Assembly (NCBI GenBank): GCA_040219275.1
Contig: JAVJSU010000071.1
Span: 1-64,000, forward strand
Reading direction: 5' to 3'
DNA length: 64,000 nucleotides
Source: JAVJSU01 sp040219275
Lineage (GTDB): Bacteria; Chloroflexota; Anaerolineae; Aggregatilineales; Phototrophicaceae
Shown here: positions 15,801 to 24,426 of the stretch, one piece after another
How positions within the stretch are numbered: position 1 is the first letter of the stretch
Layout of the letters: each line of letters opens with the position of its first letter
Program-made: the position numbers and the translations under genes
Notes under the pieces: model-generated
Databases searched by the model: none
What the model was told of the DNA's origin: nothing
The model's input: only the letters and a program-made list of their open reading frames with translations

Positions 15801-15830
15801 ATTATAGGGTCAGTATGGGTCAGATGTCAA
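15801..15830 (-). promoter_or_regulatory. Consensus promoter of the ABC-F gene
   Basis: TTGACA (15825-15830) and TATAAT (15801-15806) on the minus strand, 18 bp apart. Both hexamers match the sigma-70 consensus perfectly. The start of the leader forms a hairpin from CGATATTCG and CGAATATCG around AGGTTG/CAACCT. Confidence 0.85.
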
Positions 15831-15840
15831 GCAATTGGAT

Positions 15841-16740
15841 TTATTGCAAGGATTCTGCCAGCGCAATAAGCTCATCAACGGACAAACTATTGGACATCAT
15901 CATAAACTGCGTGTCACCCTCAACCCATAAAATTCGATTGTAGGCTTCTGGAACGATCTCCCCTACACCAGCAGGTCGTGCATCGGTAATGGGTGCTTGC
16001 CGAAAACCATGTAGAGCACCGCCAATAGCGATACCATCTGCACCGCGCACGGCAATGTCAAAAACGTCTGCCTCACCCACATTGATCTGAAATTCAAGGG
16101 GTGCGACACCTGCATCATACTGTGTTTGGAAAATCCAGAAGAACTTTAAACACGAAGTACCACCTTCACAAGTTGTCATGTAGCTGTAGTTTGTATCCGA
16201 ACTATGTATGCCTGCTGTCACATCATAATCCGCATTTCGCCACGATAGTTGATAGTCAGCAGGAATGCTTGGCAAACTGAGCACTTGAAATTGTGATTGT
16301 TCGTTTGCTTGTTCGACAGAATATCGTGAAACATTTACCTGGGTAGCATCAACTCGCGCTTGTGCGTCCGGCGTAGAAGTCAAGCGTAATTCAACTCCGG
16401 TTGGTGCATTGGTAATCGTCACTCCACCGATTCGCGCAAGAATATCCTGCGCCAAATTTCGCAATGGTGGCACACTGACAACCATCAAGCTGATGAAAAC
16501 GATACCCGCCACAATTTTTAACCAGCGCGACATCCGATACCCACTGTTGATGTTTGGCTGACCTAAACGTGCTTTCTGTGTCAATCTTTTTCGGCTGGCA
16601 ACACTAAAGTCGGCTTGTGTCAATCGTCGTGCAATCCCTATCATCTGTGTCATTTCTTCAGAATCACATTGCACATTCTCACCCGCCAATATGCGGTCTA
16701 ATTGTTGATTAAAGTCCCGGCTGATCTCTTGGTCGTTCAT
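15841..16740 (-). CDS. Membrane anti-sigma-like protein
   Basis: A 299-aa bitopic protein: about 70 cytosolic residues, one transmembrane segment (WLKIVAGIVFISLMVVSV, about 73-93) and a roughly 200-aa extracytoplasmic domain with a conserved-looking Cys pair (TTCEGGTSC) and a C-terminal WVEGDTQFMMMSNSLSVDELIALAESL. The last segment resembles the DUF4367 family, often fused to anti-sigma domains. Its start overlaps the stop of the ECF sigma gene by 4 bp (ATGA), the usual sigma/anti-sigma coupling. No zinc-binding HxxxCxxC is visible in the cytosolic part, so this is not a classical ZAS protein. The likely role is to hold the sigma factor at the membrane until an envelope signal. Confidence 0.7.
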   Translation of the reverse strand: MNDQEISRDFNQQLDRILAGENVQCDSEEMTQMIGIARRLTQADFSVASRKRLTQKARLGQPNINSGYRMSRWLKIVAGIVFISLMVVSVPPLRNLAQDILARIGGVTITNAPTGVELRLTSTPDAQARVDATQVNVSRYSVEQANEQSQFQVLSLPSIPADYQLSWRNADYDVTAGIHSSDTNYSYMTTCEGGTSCLKFFWIFQTQYDAGVAPLEFQINVGEADVFDIAVRGADGIAIGGALHGFRQAPITDARPAGVGEIVPEAYNRILWVEGDTQFMMMSNSLSVDELIALAESLQ

Positions 16741-17315
16741 GACTGTACCTCCTCATCATCGTGGAAAAGGCCGTGTAACATGCCGCGCAACTTACGGATG
16801 GCACGGTACAAAATGACCCCCACATTACTTTCACTCAATCCGGTTAATTGGCTGATCTGTACATTGGTCATATCCGCCGCGAATTTGAGCGCAATCACGT
16901 CACGCTCTCGACCAGTAAGCTGACTGACGGCGCGTAACAATTGCATCTGATCGTCTTTAAGCTGTGTGGATTCATCAAGTGCCGGATAGTCTGAGGTGTA
17001 TCCTTCCATTGCATCCCATGAAAACCAGCGTCGGCGCTTCTTTTTACGAAAATAATCACTCACTTTGTTGCGGGCAATCGCAAATAGCCATGCGCCAAAG
17101 GGTGATACATCTGCCTTGTAGCTGTAGATTTTGCCCAATGCCTGCTCGAAAATCTGCGAGGTCAGGTCGTCCGTAACCTGTGCGTCCTCTACCCGATAAC
17201 GCACATAGTTATAGACTTTTGGGAAGTAATACTCATAAACGGGTGCAAAGGCATCCGGTTCAGCTTTCACGTCTTGTATCAGGTTGATTTCATTCACTAA
17301 TCCAGCACTCGTCAC
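16737..17315 (-). CDS. ECF sigma factor (sigma-70 family)
   Basis: A 192-aa sigma factor if the GTG at 17315 is used; this start follows AGGGGA at good spacing, while the in-frame start at 17399 lies over the upstream terminator. Region 2 is at about residues 20-90 (YYFPKVYNYVRYRVEDAQVTDD, ISP-type FGAWLFAIARNKVSDYFRKKKR). Region 4 is at about 130-185 (LTGRERDVIALKFAADMTNVQI then LTGLSESNVGVILYRAIRKLR). It directs RNA polymerase to a stress regulon, probably controlled by the coupled membrane protein. Target promoters were not identified. Confidence 0.9.
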   Translation of the reverse strand: MTSAGLVNEINLIQDVKAEPDAFAPVYEYYFPKVYNYVRYRVEDAQVTDDLTSQIFEQALGKIYSYKADVSPFGAWLFAIARNKVSDYFRKKKRRRWFSWDAMEGYTSDYPALDESTQLKDDQMQLLRAVSQLTGRERDVIALKFAADMTNVQISQLTGLSESNVGVILYRAIRKLRGMLHGLFHDDEEVQS

Positions 17316-17397
17316 ACACCCGTCCCCTATACCTGTTTTCCTCTTAAAAGTAAGTACGCCTGACCGGTGGATTTCATTACATACTATGTCTATGTGC

Positions 17398-17432
17398 AAA
17401 AAAAAAGCGTACTTATGACCCGATAAGTACGC
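17398..17432 (-). terminator. Strong intrinsic terminator of the beta-helix gene
   Basis: GCGTACTTAT (17407-17416) and ATAAGTACGC (17423-17432) form a perfect 10-bp stem with a 6-nt loop. On the minus strand it is followed by nine T. It separates the secreted protein gene from the sigma operon. Confidence 0.93.
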
Positions 17433-17464
17433 TTTCTTATACGCTTTGAAGTTAGATTTGTTGA

Positions 17465-19033
17465 TTATTCCCCCAGACGGATCAAGATGACCGTGCCCGC
17501 GTTGGGTATCCAGCCACAGGTATACCCGCCTTCAAAGTCCACAGGCAATATTTCCGTCATCGTGCGTGGTGATTGGGTCGCATCCATAAAGATCATGCGC
17601 CCTTGCCCCTGTAAACATAAGCGTTGATAGCCACCAAAATTGAATTGCGTTTGCCCGTCCGGTTGCTGAATCCACACATCCACCGCCAGCAACACACCAT
17701 AATCGACCAATTCAATCGGCACACCACCCGGATTATATTGCCACGCGCCATTTTCCATGTGCACCGTGCCATACACATCGTCTGGAATGCCCCACGCATG
17801 AGCGCGTGTCTCTTCTTGATATTCCGCGTTCCATTCGTTCAAACGCGGAATAGAGGGGATGGCGGGTTCAATCACCTCGCCTGTAGCCGCGTTAATCATT
17901 AATTCAACCGAGCCAATATCACAAACACCCCCTTGCGGACGTGGATTACCAAATTGGTCTACCGCTAAACTGCCACAATCGGGCGCACTGTTCAATGCCG
18001 GACTACCTGCTGAGGGCGGTAAACTCGCCGTGCCACCACCATAATTACCAAATGGGCGCAACATCGGGTCAACATTCAAGCCGGGGCAACCCGCCGCGTT
18101 AAACGCGATATTGCCACCGCCGTCGTTGATCGTTCCCGTACAATCCGACGTGACAATACTGTTCGTCAACGTAAATGAGCCACCGGGAATGCCCAGCGCA
18201 TTTGCTCCACCGGGCGCGACGTTATTCGCAATCGTCGTATGCGTGAATGTCGTAATCCCGCCGACATGATAAATACAGCCCCCCATGTTTAGCGCACGAT
18301 TGTTATAGCACGTACTGTTATCGACGGTCATCGCGCCTAAGCCGTAAATCGCCCCGCCGAGATTCGCCAAGCCACCGGAAAACGTCGTGCCACTAATCAG
18401 TAATGAGCCACCGCTTAAAATTGCCCCACCGAGGAAGGCATCATTGCCTGAGAAGGTCGTGTTATTAATGGTGAGCGTGCTAAAGTTATCAATCGCGCCA
18501 CCAAAATTCGTCGCGGTATTCTGATCAAATGTGCTGTTATTAATCGTCAATATCCCGCCATTCACAATCGCGCCACCATCATTACCCGCCCGATTAAGCG
18601 AAAATGACGCATTATTGATGTTGAGCGTTCCTCCGGCGGTATTGTCGACCACCCCGGCATCTGTCGGCGTGAAACCATTCGTGAACGCGATACCGTTAAC
18701 CGTCAACGTAGTTCCGGCATTCAATGTGAAAAAGCGCGTAGCACTCCCGCCATCAAACGTGACGTTAAACCCGTTCGCATCAATCACCAGATCATCAGCA
18801 ACAACGAACTCCGCCGCAATATTGAGCACACCGCCACATCCAAAACGGATTTCATCTAATCCGGGATTGGCAACGGCATTATTAAATTCAGCAATGAAGG
18901 CGGCTTCGGTGCAGGTATTGACGGTGAAAACGGCGGCTTCGGCGGGATTTACAATGAGGAACAAGCCCATAAGTAAGGCTGTTATTAGCGACGAGAACAG
19001 CAAAGAAACTCTAAAACGGGAGCGATTAGTCAT
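17465..19033 (-). CDS. Secreted right-handed beta-helix protein
   Basis: A 522-aa protein. The start at 19033 (MTNRSRFRVSLLF) is chosen because the promoter at 19065-19094 would put the upstream GTG (19063) ahead of the transcript. A signal peptide is clear (basic N-region, then SSLITALLMGLFLIV and AEAA cleavage). Residues about 35-330 are repeated beta-helix turns with the motif 'GG(A/T)I.....L.I.NS.F..N.A..GGAI', as in polymorphic membrane proteins and pectate-lyase folds. PRPQGGVCDIGSVE near residue 370 is the end signature of 'choice-of-anchor Q'-type surface proteins. A C-terminal domain of about 150 aa follows. Likely cell-surface adhesion or polysaccharide binding. Asn/Ala/Thr-rich. 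Confidence 0.8.
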   Translation of the reverse strand: MTNRSRFRVSLLFSSLITALLMGLFLIVNPAEAAVFTVNTCTEAAFIAEFNNAVANPGLDEIRFGCGGVLNIAAEFVVADDLVIDANGFNVTFDGGSATRFFTLNAGTTLTVNGIAFTNGFTPTDAGVVDNTAGGTLNINNASFSLNRAGNDGGAIVNGGILTINNSTFDQNTATNFGGAIDNFSTLTINNTTFSGNDAFLGGAILSGGSLLISGTTFSGGLANLGGAIYGLGAMTVDNSTCYNNRALNMGGCIYHVGGITTFTHTTIANNVAPGGANALGIPGGSFTLTNSIVTSDCTGTINDGGGNIAFNAAGCPGLNVDPMLRPFGNYGGGTASLPPSAGSPALNSAPDCGSLAVDQFGNPRPQGGVCDIGSVELMINAATGEVIEPAIPSIPRLNEWNAEYQEETRAHAWGIPDDVYGTVHMENGAWQYNPGGVPIELVDYGVLLAVDVWIQQPDGQTQFNFGGYQRLCLQGQGRMIFMDATQSPRTMTEILPVDFEGGYTCGWIPNAGTVILIRLGE

Positions 19034-19064
19034 GCGCTTTACCCAACTAAATGTATTTTCCACT

Positions 19065-19094
19065 ATTATGACGCTTAACCGTAGTATAAATCAA
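19065..19094 (-). promoter_or_regulatory. Promoter of the beta-helix gene
   Basis: TTGATT (19089-19094), an 18-bp spacer and CATAAT (19065-19070) on the minus strand, giving a predicted 5' UTR of about 25 nt before the ATG at 19033. Confidence 0.55.
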
Positions 19095-19203
19095 TGAACC
19101 TATTTTCCTAGCTCTTAAATTGGTTGGAAACGGTTAGAGTAACGTTTGATTTAATATTTAATGTCAAATTGAGCCATTTTGTAGCCACCCAACTATCACC
19201 CGC

Positions 19204-19209
19204 TATAAT
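19204..19209 (+). promoter_or_regulatory. -10 element before the SDR gene
   Basis: TATAAT 35 bp upstream of the SDR start. The -35 is weak (TTGTAG at 19-bp spacing). Confidence 0.4.
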
Positions 19210-19243
19210 GTAAACTCTGTACCATAACCAACAGACGGAGCAC

Positions 19244-20050
19244 ATGATGGCAGGCAAAGTCATTCTGATTACAGGCGCATCACGCGGCATCGGGCGGGCA
19301 ACCGCAGAAAAACTCGCCGCGCAGGGACACACCGTTTATGGAACGAGCCGGAATCCTGATAGTGTGGTCATCCATAATGTGCGGATGTTGCCCCTTGATG
19401 TCACGTCGGATGGCTCGGCTTTAGCGGTGATCCAGAACGTGGTCGGCAAATCGGGGCGTTTAGACGTGCTCATCAATAACGCAGGTATCAGCCAATGGGG
19501 TACGCTAGAAGAAATCAGCATCGAAGAAACCCAAACCGTCTTCGACACCAACTTTTACGGCATTATACGCATGGTCAAGCACGCTCTGCCCATCATGCGC
19601 GAACAGGGCGAAGGCAAAATCATCAACATCAGTTCCATCGGCGGAATTCTCGCTGTGCCTTTTCAGGGGATGTATTCCGCCAGCAAATACGCGGTTGAAG
19701 GCTACTCGGAAGCGTTGCGCCACGAGGTCAAAACGTTTGGCATTCACGTCTCGCTGATTCAACCCGGCGACATCAACACCACCATCGAAGATGTCGAATC
19801 CGCCAGAACCATCCCCGCGTATGCCGCCGCCCGCGCCCGTGCCAAAGCCATTCATGTGGACTCAATGAACAGCGCGCCCTCGCCGGAAATCGTCGCAACT
19901 GTGATCGCCCGCGTGGTCAAGAGTCGCCGCCCGAAGTTGCGCTATGCCGTCGGCAAAGAGGCTTTCGTTCCTATCGCAAAACGTTTTATACCTGCGGGAT
20001 TGGGTGAATTGTGGATACGTAACTGGTTTAAGCTGGATGCAAAATCCTAA
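19244..20050 (+). CDS. Short-chain dehydrogenase/reductase
   Basis: A 268-aa classical SDR: TGASRGIG (residues 11-18) for NAD(P), LDV around 48, INNAG at about 81, catalytic serine in INISSIGG and YSASK at about 147-151, then PGDINT. GGAG lies 7 nt before the ATG. The C-terminal part is basic and hydrophobic (KRFIPAGLGELWIRNWF). The layout resembles the retinol/17-beta-HSD-like or 'oxidoreductase, SDR family' group acting on lipophilic alcohols. It is convergent with the YfhO-like gene (4-bp overlap). No operon partners. Confidence 0.88.
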   Translation: MMAGKVILITGASRGIGRATAEKLAAQGHTVYGTSRNPDSVVIHNVRMLPLDVTSDGSALAVIQNVVGKSGRLDVLINNAGISQWGTLEEISIEETQTVFDTNFYGIIRMVKHALPIMREQGEGKIINISSIGGILAVPFQGMYSASKYAVEGYSEALRHEVKTFGIHVSLIQPGDINTTIEDVESARTIPAYAAARARAKAIHVDSMNSAPSPEIVATVIARVVKSRRPKLRYAVGKEAFVPIAKRFIPAGLGELWIRNWFKLDAKS

Positions 20051-22311
20051 ATCTGCTTATTTTGCCGTCTTAACCAGAAAATTTCAAAAACAATCAGCAC
20101 ACCGCCCACCAACAATGCAACCAGCGACAAAACCGCGCCAATCGTCACCGAACGCGGCGCGAATTCCAACCGGACGGATTGATTCTCTCCTGCTTCCACC
20201 GGAATACCGATCAATCCACCATACGTATCCAGAATGTCGACTCGCTCATCGTTCACATAAGCGTTCCAGCCAGGATAATCTGGGATGGAAACGGTCAACA
20301 GGGCATTTTCGCCCGTAGAAACCGTCATCTCTACCCGCTCCGGCGTGACCATCTGAAAATCCCTGACTTCTGCCACTTCGGGACGTTCGCCAGAAAGTTC
20401 AATCGGGGACGGTTGCAAGGTCACGGCTTGCTCACGCAGATTCACCCGCGCATCCGCCATAATTTCACGGGCAAATTCAGGGCTGTTCTGCGCGTCAATC
20501 GCCTCATATACCAGATGCGCCATCGGACGCGGGTCTTGCAACTCAAACACGCGGAACTCATCGCCGATCAAATTGACATCATACGCTAGCAGTTCAAGAT
20601 CAACTTCTGACGGTGGCTCATCAAAAGTGGTGATATAGCGTACCGCCAGCACCTCCCAGAAGCGATCCACCGGAATACGGCGCAATTGATCGATATTTTC
20701 TGACCAGAAGGGACCCGTTCCGTAAATATCCGGCACGCGGGAAAATGTGCCGTAACCCTGCAAGCCCGCGCCACCATCCACCCGCCACGCGATGTCCTGC
20801 GGATTTTCGACGATATATGGCTGAAGCGAAACCGGCAATTGCGGGCGATTTTCCGGCACGTCCGGCAAGAAATTTTCCGAGCGCGTATTGACCGTGAACA
20901 GATCAAACACGATCAGCAAAATCAGCGCCGCCGGAATCAGCCATGAGCTTTCGGATTGTTGCCACACGCGCCAGCCCATAAACAGCACCGCCACCACGAC
21001 CACAAAACCAAGCGAGTTGACTGTATCGCCTGTTGCGCCCGTCTGCACAAAATCGCCGATCATCACCGCGACCAGCACAAATCCAACCAGCGCCAGATGC
21101 CCATTCGCCAACCAGCTAAATCGACGTTTATCGAGTGCATCTTGCTCACCCGCGAACAGCCAATCCGCCTGATACGTCGCCAGAATAACCAGCGCGAACG
21201 CCACGAGCGAGGCGGTGCGCTCCTGCTGACGGAAGATGCTCCAACCCGGCACGAAATTATAGAAAAAGTCATAGACGATACTGTTGCCACCCAGTCCAAG
21301 CAACAAGCCGACGACAATCACACCGATCCAGAAGGCATGGTGCGCTTTCGGGCGGAGCATCGCGCCAACCGCCAGCAAAAATCCCGCCACGCCGATATAC
21401 AATGGCGACCATACGCCGAATAATTGCGGGAAAATCGTGCCTAAAAATTCGCCTACCGTAAAGCCGTTCGACTTGTCCGCATAACCGAGCGAAGCCACCC
21501 GCGCCGACAGTCCGGTGAATTCCCACGCAGGCAACAATTGAATCATCGCCAGCCCGCCGCCCAAGCCACCGAACAGCCCCGCCCGCAGAATGAATCCAAA
21601 CGGGCTAATCCGTCCACGATAAACCGCAAACGCCAGATACGCCAGCGCCAGATAAATAATTTGTAGGGTCGTCTGTGGATGCCCACCCAAAAATGACAAC
21701 GCCACGCCGATGCCAGCGATCACACTCCCCCGCACCAGCCAGCGGGAATGTTTTATGCTCAGTTCCAGCCCGAAGAACACCAGCGGAGTCCATGCCACAC
21801 TTTCCATCACGCTAACTTGCAACATCGGGTAGCCAGTCAGATAGCCACTGTAGGCGTACAAAACGCTCCCGATCAGCGCCACCTCGGGACGTTTCACCAG
21901 CAGACGCAAAAAGGCGTACATCATCAAACTGACCAGCCAATAATGCACCGCAACTTCCAGCTGATACGCCTCGATTGACCAGCCACCCACACCAGCAAGT
22001 CCAATCGCCACCCAGCGCGGCGGATACCACGTCACGAACTGAATGTTCCCCGCGAAGGTATCTCCGCTGTGATTGTAAGGATTCCAGAGCGGAATATCGC
22101 CCTGTCCCATGCGCTCCGCCTGATAATCCGAGAAGGCGTAATAATGCGCGGTGAAATCGCCCTCAGGGAAAATCACGCGGTCAATCGTCGAGGGTGTGAG
22201 CAAGCGCCAGAAAAACAGCACCCACAAAAAACTCAACACCATCAGCGCGACAAATGCCGGACGGGTAAAAATGCGGAAATATGGAGAATTGCGCGGCAAA
22301 GTAAAAGTCAT
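20047..22311 (-). CDS. YfhO-like polytopic membrane protein
   Basis: A 754-aa membrane protein with about 12-14 transmembrane segments in residues 1-470 and an extracytoplasmic beta-rich C-terminal region, closed by one last TM (IGAVLSLVALLVGGVLIVF) and a basic tail. The N-terminal loop has FPEGDFTAHYYAFSDYQAERM and PLWNPYNHSGDTFAGN: acidic residues after TM1 and the 'P.WNPY...G.P..g' motif of YfhO/GT-C-type proteins. In Bacillus YfhO glycosylates lipoteichoic acid using lipid-linked sugar; a similar transfer in the envelope is plausible here. It appears monocistronic. Confidence 0.78.
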   Translation of the reverse strand: MTFTLPRNSPYFRIFTRPAFVALMVLSFLWVLFFWRLLTPSTIDRVIFPEGDFTAHYYAFSDYQAERMGQGDIPLWNPYNHSGDTFAGNIQFVTWYPPRWVAIGLAGVGGWSIEAYQLEVAVHYWLVSLMMYAFLRLLVKRPEVALIGSVLYAYSGYLTGYPMLQVSVMESVAWTPLVFFGLELSIKHSRWLVRGSVIAGIGVALSFLGGHPQTTLQIIYLALAYLAFAVYRGRISPFGFILRAGLFGGLGGGLAMIQLLPAWEFTGLSARVASLGYADKSNGFTVGEFLGTIFPQLFGVWSPLYIGVAGFLLAVGAMLRPKAHHAFWIGVIVVGLLLGLGGNSIVYDFFYNFVPGWSIFRQQERTASLVAFALVILATYQADWLFAGEQDALDKRRFSWLANGHLALVGFVLVAVMIGDFVQTGATGDTVNSLGFVVVVAVLFMGWRVWQQSESSWLIPAALILLIVFDLFTVNTRSENFLPDVPENRPQLPVSLQPYIVENPQDIAWRVDGGAGLQGYGTFSRVPDIYGTGPFWSENIDQLRRIPVDRFWEVLAVRYITTFDEPPSEVDLELLAYDVNLIGDEFRVFELQDPRPMAHLVYEAIDAQNSPEFAREIMADARVNLREQAVTLQPSPIELSGERPEVAEVRDFQMVTPERVEMTVSTGENALLTVSIPDYPGWNAYVNDERVDILDTYGGLIGIPVEAGENQSVRLEFAPRSVTIGAVLSLVALLVGGVLIVFEIFWLRRQNKQI

Positions 22312-22393
22312 AGATGAAAAGCCTATCCACGATTATGTTAAATCGTACAGCGCCTCATTATGACGGTTGTTGAAAGTTTTTCAATGAAGATTT

Positions 22394-23365
22394 TCAATAG
22401 GGGATAGATTTACGCGGGCGCAGACTCATGCTAATGCGCTTGCGGGCGATAATCTGAAACGCTTCCTCAAACGTGTACGTCTCCCGAATATCGTCCAGCA
22501 ACAAACTCCGACGGGTGACGGCATCACTCTCAAAAAACCAGTACAAACTCATCAATGGAGAGATAAGCCCCGTGCTATGGCGGAACTCCTCATACATCGC
22601 GTAATTCCCAAAATTGCCATGCACCGCTGGAATAATGCGCGTGCTGATGTGGCTCTTGTGGCGATTCGGCTGTTCCCATGCGAAGCGACAGGCGGATTCA
22701 TACTGTTTGAACGCGTCCATCTGCGGTGCAAGGGCGCAACTGCCGTAAAAGGCTTTTTCCATCATCAACGCGGCGATATTTTCCAGCGCATGATGATGAC
22801 AGACCGCTTCTTCCACCTCCGTGCCGAATCCCACACACGCCAGAATCTTAATCGGCACATCATCGAGCATCTGCACCGCGCCGGTGGAAATCGTATCTTC
22901 CATCAGCGTCCCTGCACCCGCTTCGTCCCCGCGCATAATCGAATCGACCCCGCCATCCACCAGAATAATCGCATCCACCCCACCTAGATGGGCAATCAAT
23001 GTTTGATAGGCGCTCTTAATCGCCTGCACGCCCATTTTCGGGAACATCCACACGATCATATCTTCATCGCGTGTCGCTTTAAACCACTGTGAGAGATAGG
23101 CTTCGGGGTAATAGCCTAAATCCAGCCGCGTCTTCCCCCGCGTGCCCATCACCAGACCTTCTTCGATGATTTCCGGCTTATCCAGCGCACACGCCAGCTT
23201 AAAATCCATAAACGAATAATTCGCCAGATGCACCGTTTTACCCATCTCACGTAACGTAAAGTAAATCGGTAATCCGGCGAAAATATCAAAGCCACCGCCC
23301 GCTCCGGCGATGAGAATAGTCTGCGCGTCCTGTAATTGGTCGAGTATCGGTAGATTCAGTTTCAT
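22394..23365 (-). CDS. DUF1152 family protein, copy 2
   Basis: A 323-aa cytosolic protein beginning MKLNLPILDQLQDAQTILIAGAGGGFDIFAGLPIY; the ATG at 23365 lies 4 bp after the stop of its paralogue, and the longer frame would start inside that gene. GAGGGFD is a nucleotide-binding-like glycine loop; LVDGGVDSIMRGDEAGAGT near residue 155 is the second conserved block and matches DUF1152. The fold is thought to be Rossmann-like and the biochemical function is unknown. It is in tandem with a gene of almost identical layout (about 60% alike by eye), so the two probably form hetero-oligomers or have split substrates. Confidence 0.8.
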   Translation of the reverse strand: MKLNLPILDQLQDAQTILIAGAGGGFDIFAGLPIYFTLREMGKTVHLANYSFMDFKLACALDKPEIIEEGLVMGTRGKTRLDLGYYPEAYLSQWFKATRDEDMIVWMFPKMGVQAIKSAYQTLIAHLGGVDAIILVDGGVDSIMRGDEAGAGTLMEDTISTGAVQMLDDVPIKILACVGFGTEVEEAVCHHHALENIAALMMEKAFYGSCALAPQMDAFKQYESACRFAWEQPNRHKSHISTRIIPAVHGNFGNYAMYEEFRHSTGLISPLMSLYWFFESDAVTRRSLLLDDIRETYTFEEAFQIIARKRISMSLRPRKSIPY

Positions 23366-23369
23366 AAGC

Positions 23370-24338
23370 TTAATACGGTATTTTCCGGTGTGGGCGGGCA
23401 GATGACTGTAAGCGTTCGCGCAATCGGATGCTGATCGCAAAGGCATCTTCGATTTTCACTGTATCACGGATGTGTTCGATAATTAGACTGCGTTCAATCA
23501 CCGCGTTTGCATCAAAAAACCAGTAGAGACTCATCAATGGGGAGACGAACACTTCTAGCTTCTGATAATCATGATACAGGTGATGATCGCCAAAATTGCC
23601 ATCCACTGCGGAAACCACGCGCATGTTGATGTGACTGCGCGAGTGAAAACGCTGATCCCACACATAACGGCACGCCTGCTCATACTGTTGATACACATCC
23701 ATGCTTTTGGTGAGCGCACAACTGCCATAAAACGCATTTGCTGTCATCAATGCGGCGATGTTATCCAGCGCATTATAATGGCACACTTCAAGTTCCGTGC
23801 CAAAGCCCAGACATGCCAGAATTTTTATCGGAATATCAAGATGCTCAATCGCAGATAGCGTGATACTATCTTCAAGAAACGTTCCCGCGCCGGTTTCGTC
23901 CCCGCGTGATAACGAATCCACACCACCATCAATCAAAATCAGCGCGTCAATTGTGCCGAGATGCGCCAAAAGCTGATCGTATAATTCGGCTAACGACTTC
24001 GCCCCCGTCCGGCTGAACATCCAGATCGGCACATCCTCGCCTTGCGTTTCTTCAAACCACTGCGTTAAGAATCCTTCGGGATAATACGGCAACTCCATGC
24101 CGACCTTACCCTGAGAGCCAACCAGCAACCCATATTCGAGCGTTGTGCTAGGGCAATACGTGCCGACAATCTCCAATGGCGAAAAACTAAAATTCGCCAG
24201 ATGCACCGTTTTGCCCATCTCACGCAACGTAAAATAGATCGGTAGTCCGGCAAACACATCAAAGCCACCGCCTGCTCCGGCGATGAGAATGTTCTGTGCG
24301 TCTTGCAATTGGTCGAGTATCGGTAGATTTAAACGCAT
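23370..24338 (-). CDS. DUF1152 family protein, copy 1
   Basis: A 322-aa paralogue of the gene just downstream. It shares the first 40 residues almost exactly (LPILDQLQDAQNILIAGAG; GLPIYFTLREMGKTVHLAN) and the block LIDGGVDSLSRGDETGAG. The middle (FSPLEIVGTYCPSTTLEYG) and the region around ALTKSMDVYQQYEQACRYVW differ. No signal peptide or membrane segment. It precedes copy 2 by 4 bp in one transcript. Nothing in the neighbourhood (YfhO-like, CDF transporter) reveals its role. Confidence 0.8.
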   Translation of the reverse strand: MRLNLPILDQLQDAQNILIAGAGGGFDVFAGLPIYFTLREMGKTVHLANFSFSPLEIVGTYCPSTTLEYGLLVGSQGKVGMELPYYPEGFLTQWFEETQGEDVPIWMFSRTGAKSLAELYDQLLAHLGTIDALILIDGGVDSLSRGDETGAGTFLEDSITLSAIEHLDIPIKILACLGFGTELEVCHYNALDNIAALMTANAFYGSCALTKSMDVYQQYEQACRYVWDQRFHSRSHINMRVVSAVDGNFGDHHLYHDYQKLEVFVSPLMSLYWFFDANAVIERSLIIEHIRDTVKIEDAFAISIRLRERLQSSARPHRKIPY

Positions 24339-24426
24339 GGGTGTGACCTGCCGTTTTGTGCCTGCTTTTGGGCGGATGTATCGTTGACTATCTTACGTCA
24401 GCAACCCGCATGGAACAATGAATAAT

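Noticed and set aside
17465..19033. Asn/Gly-rich repeats of the beta-helix gene as a CRISPR or DNA tandem repeat
   Set aside because: The periodicity is at protein level (beta-helix turns) with diverged codons; there are no identical repeats with unique spacers.
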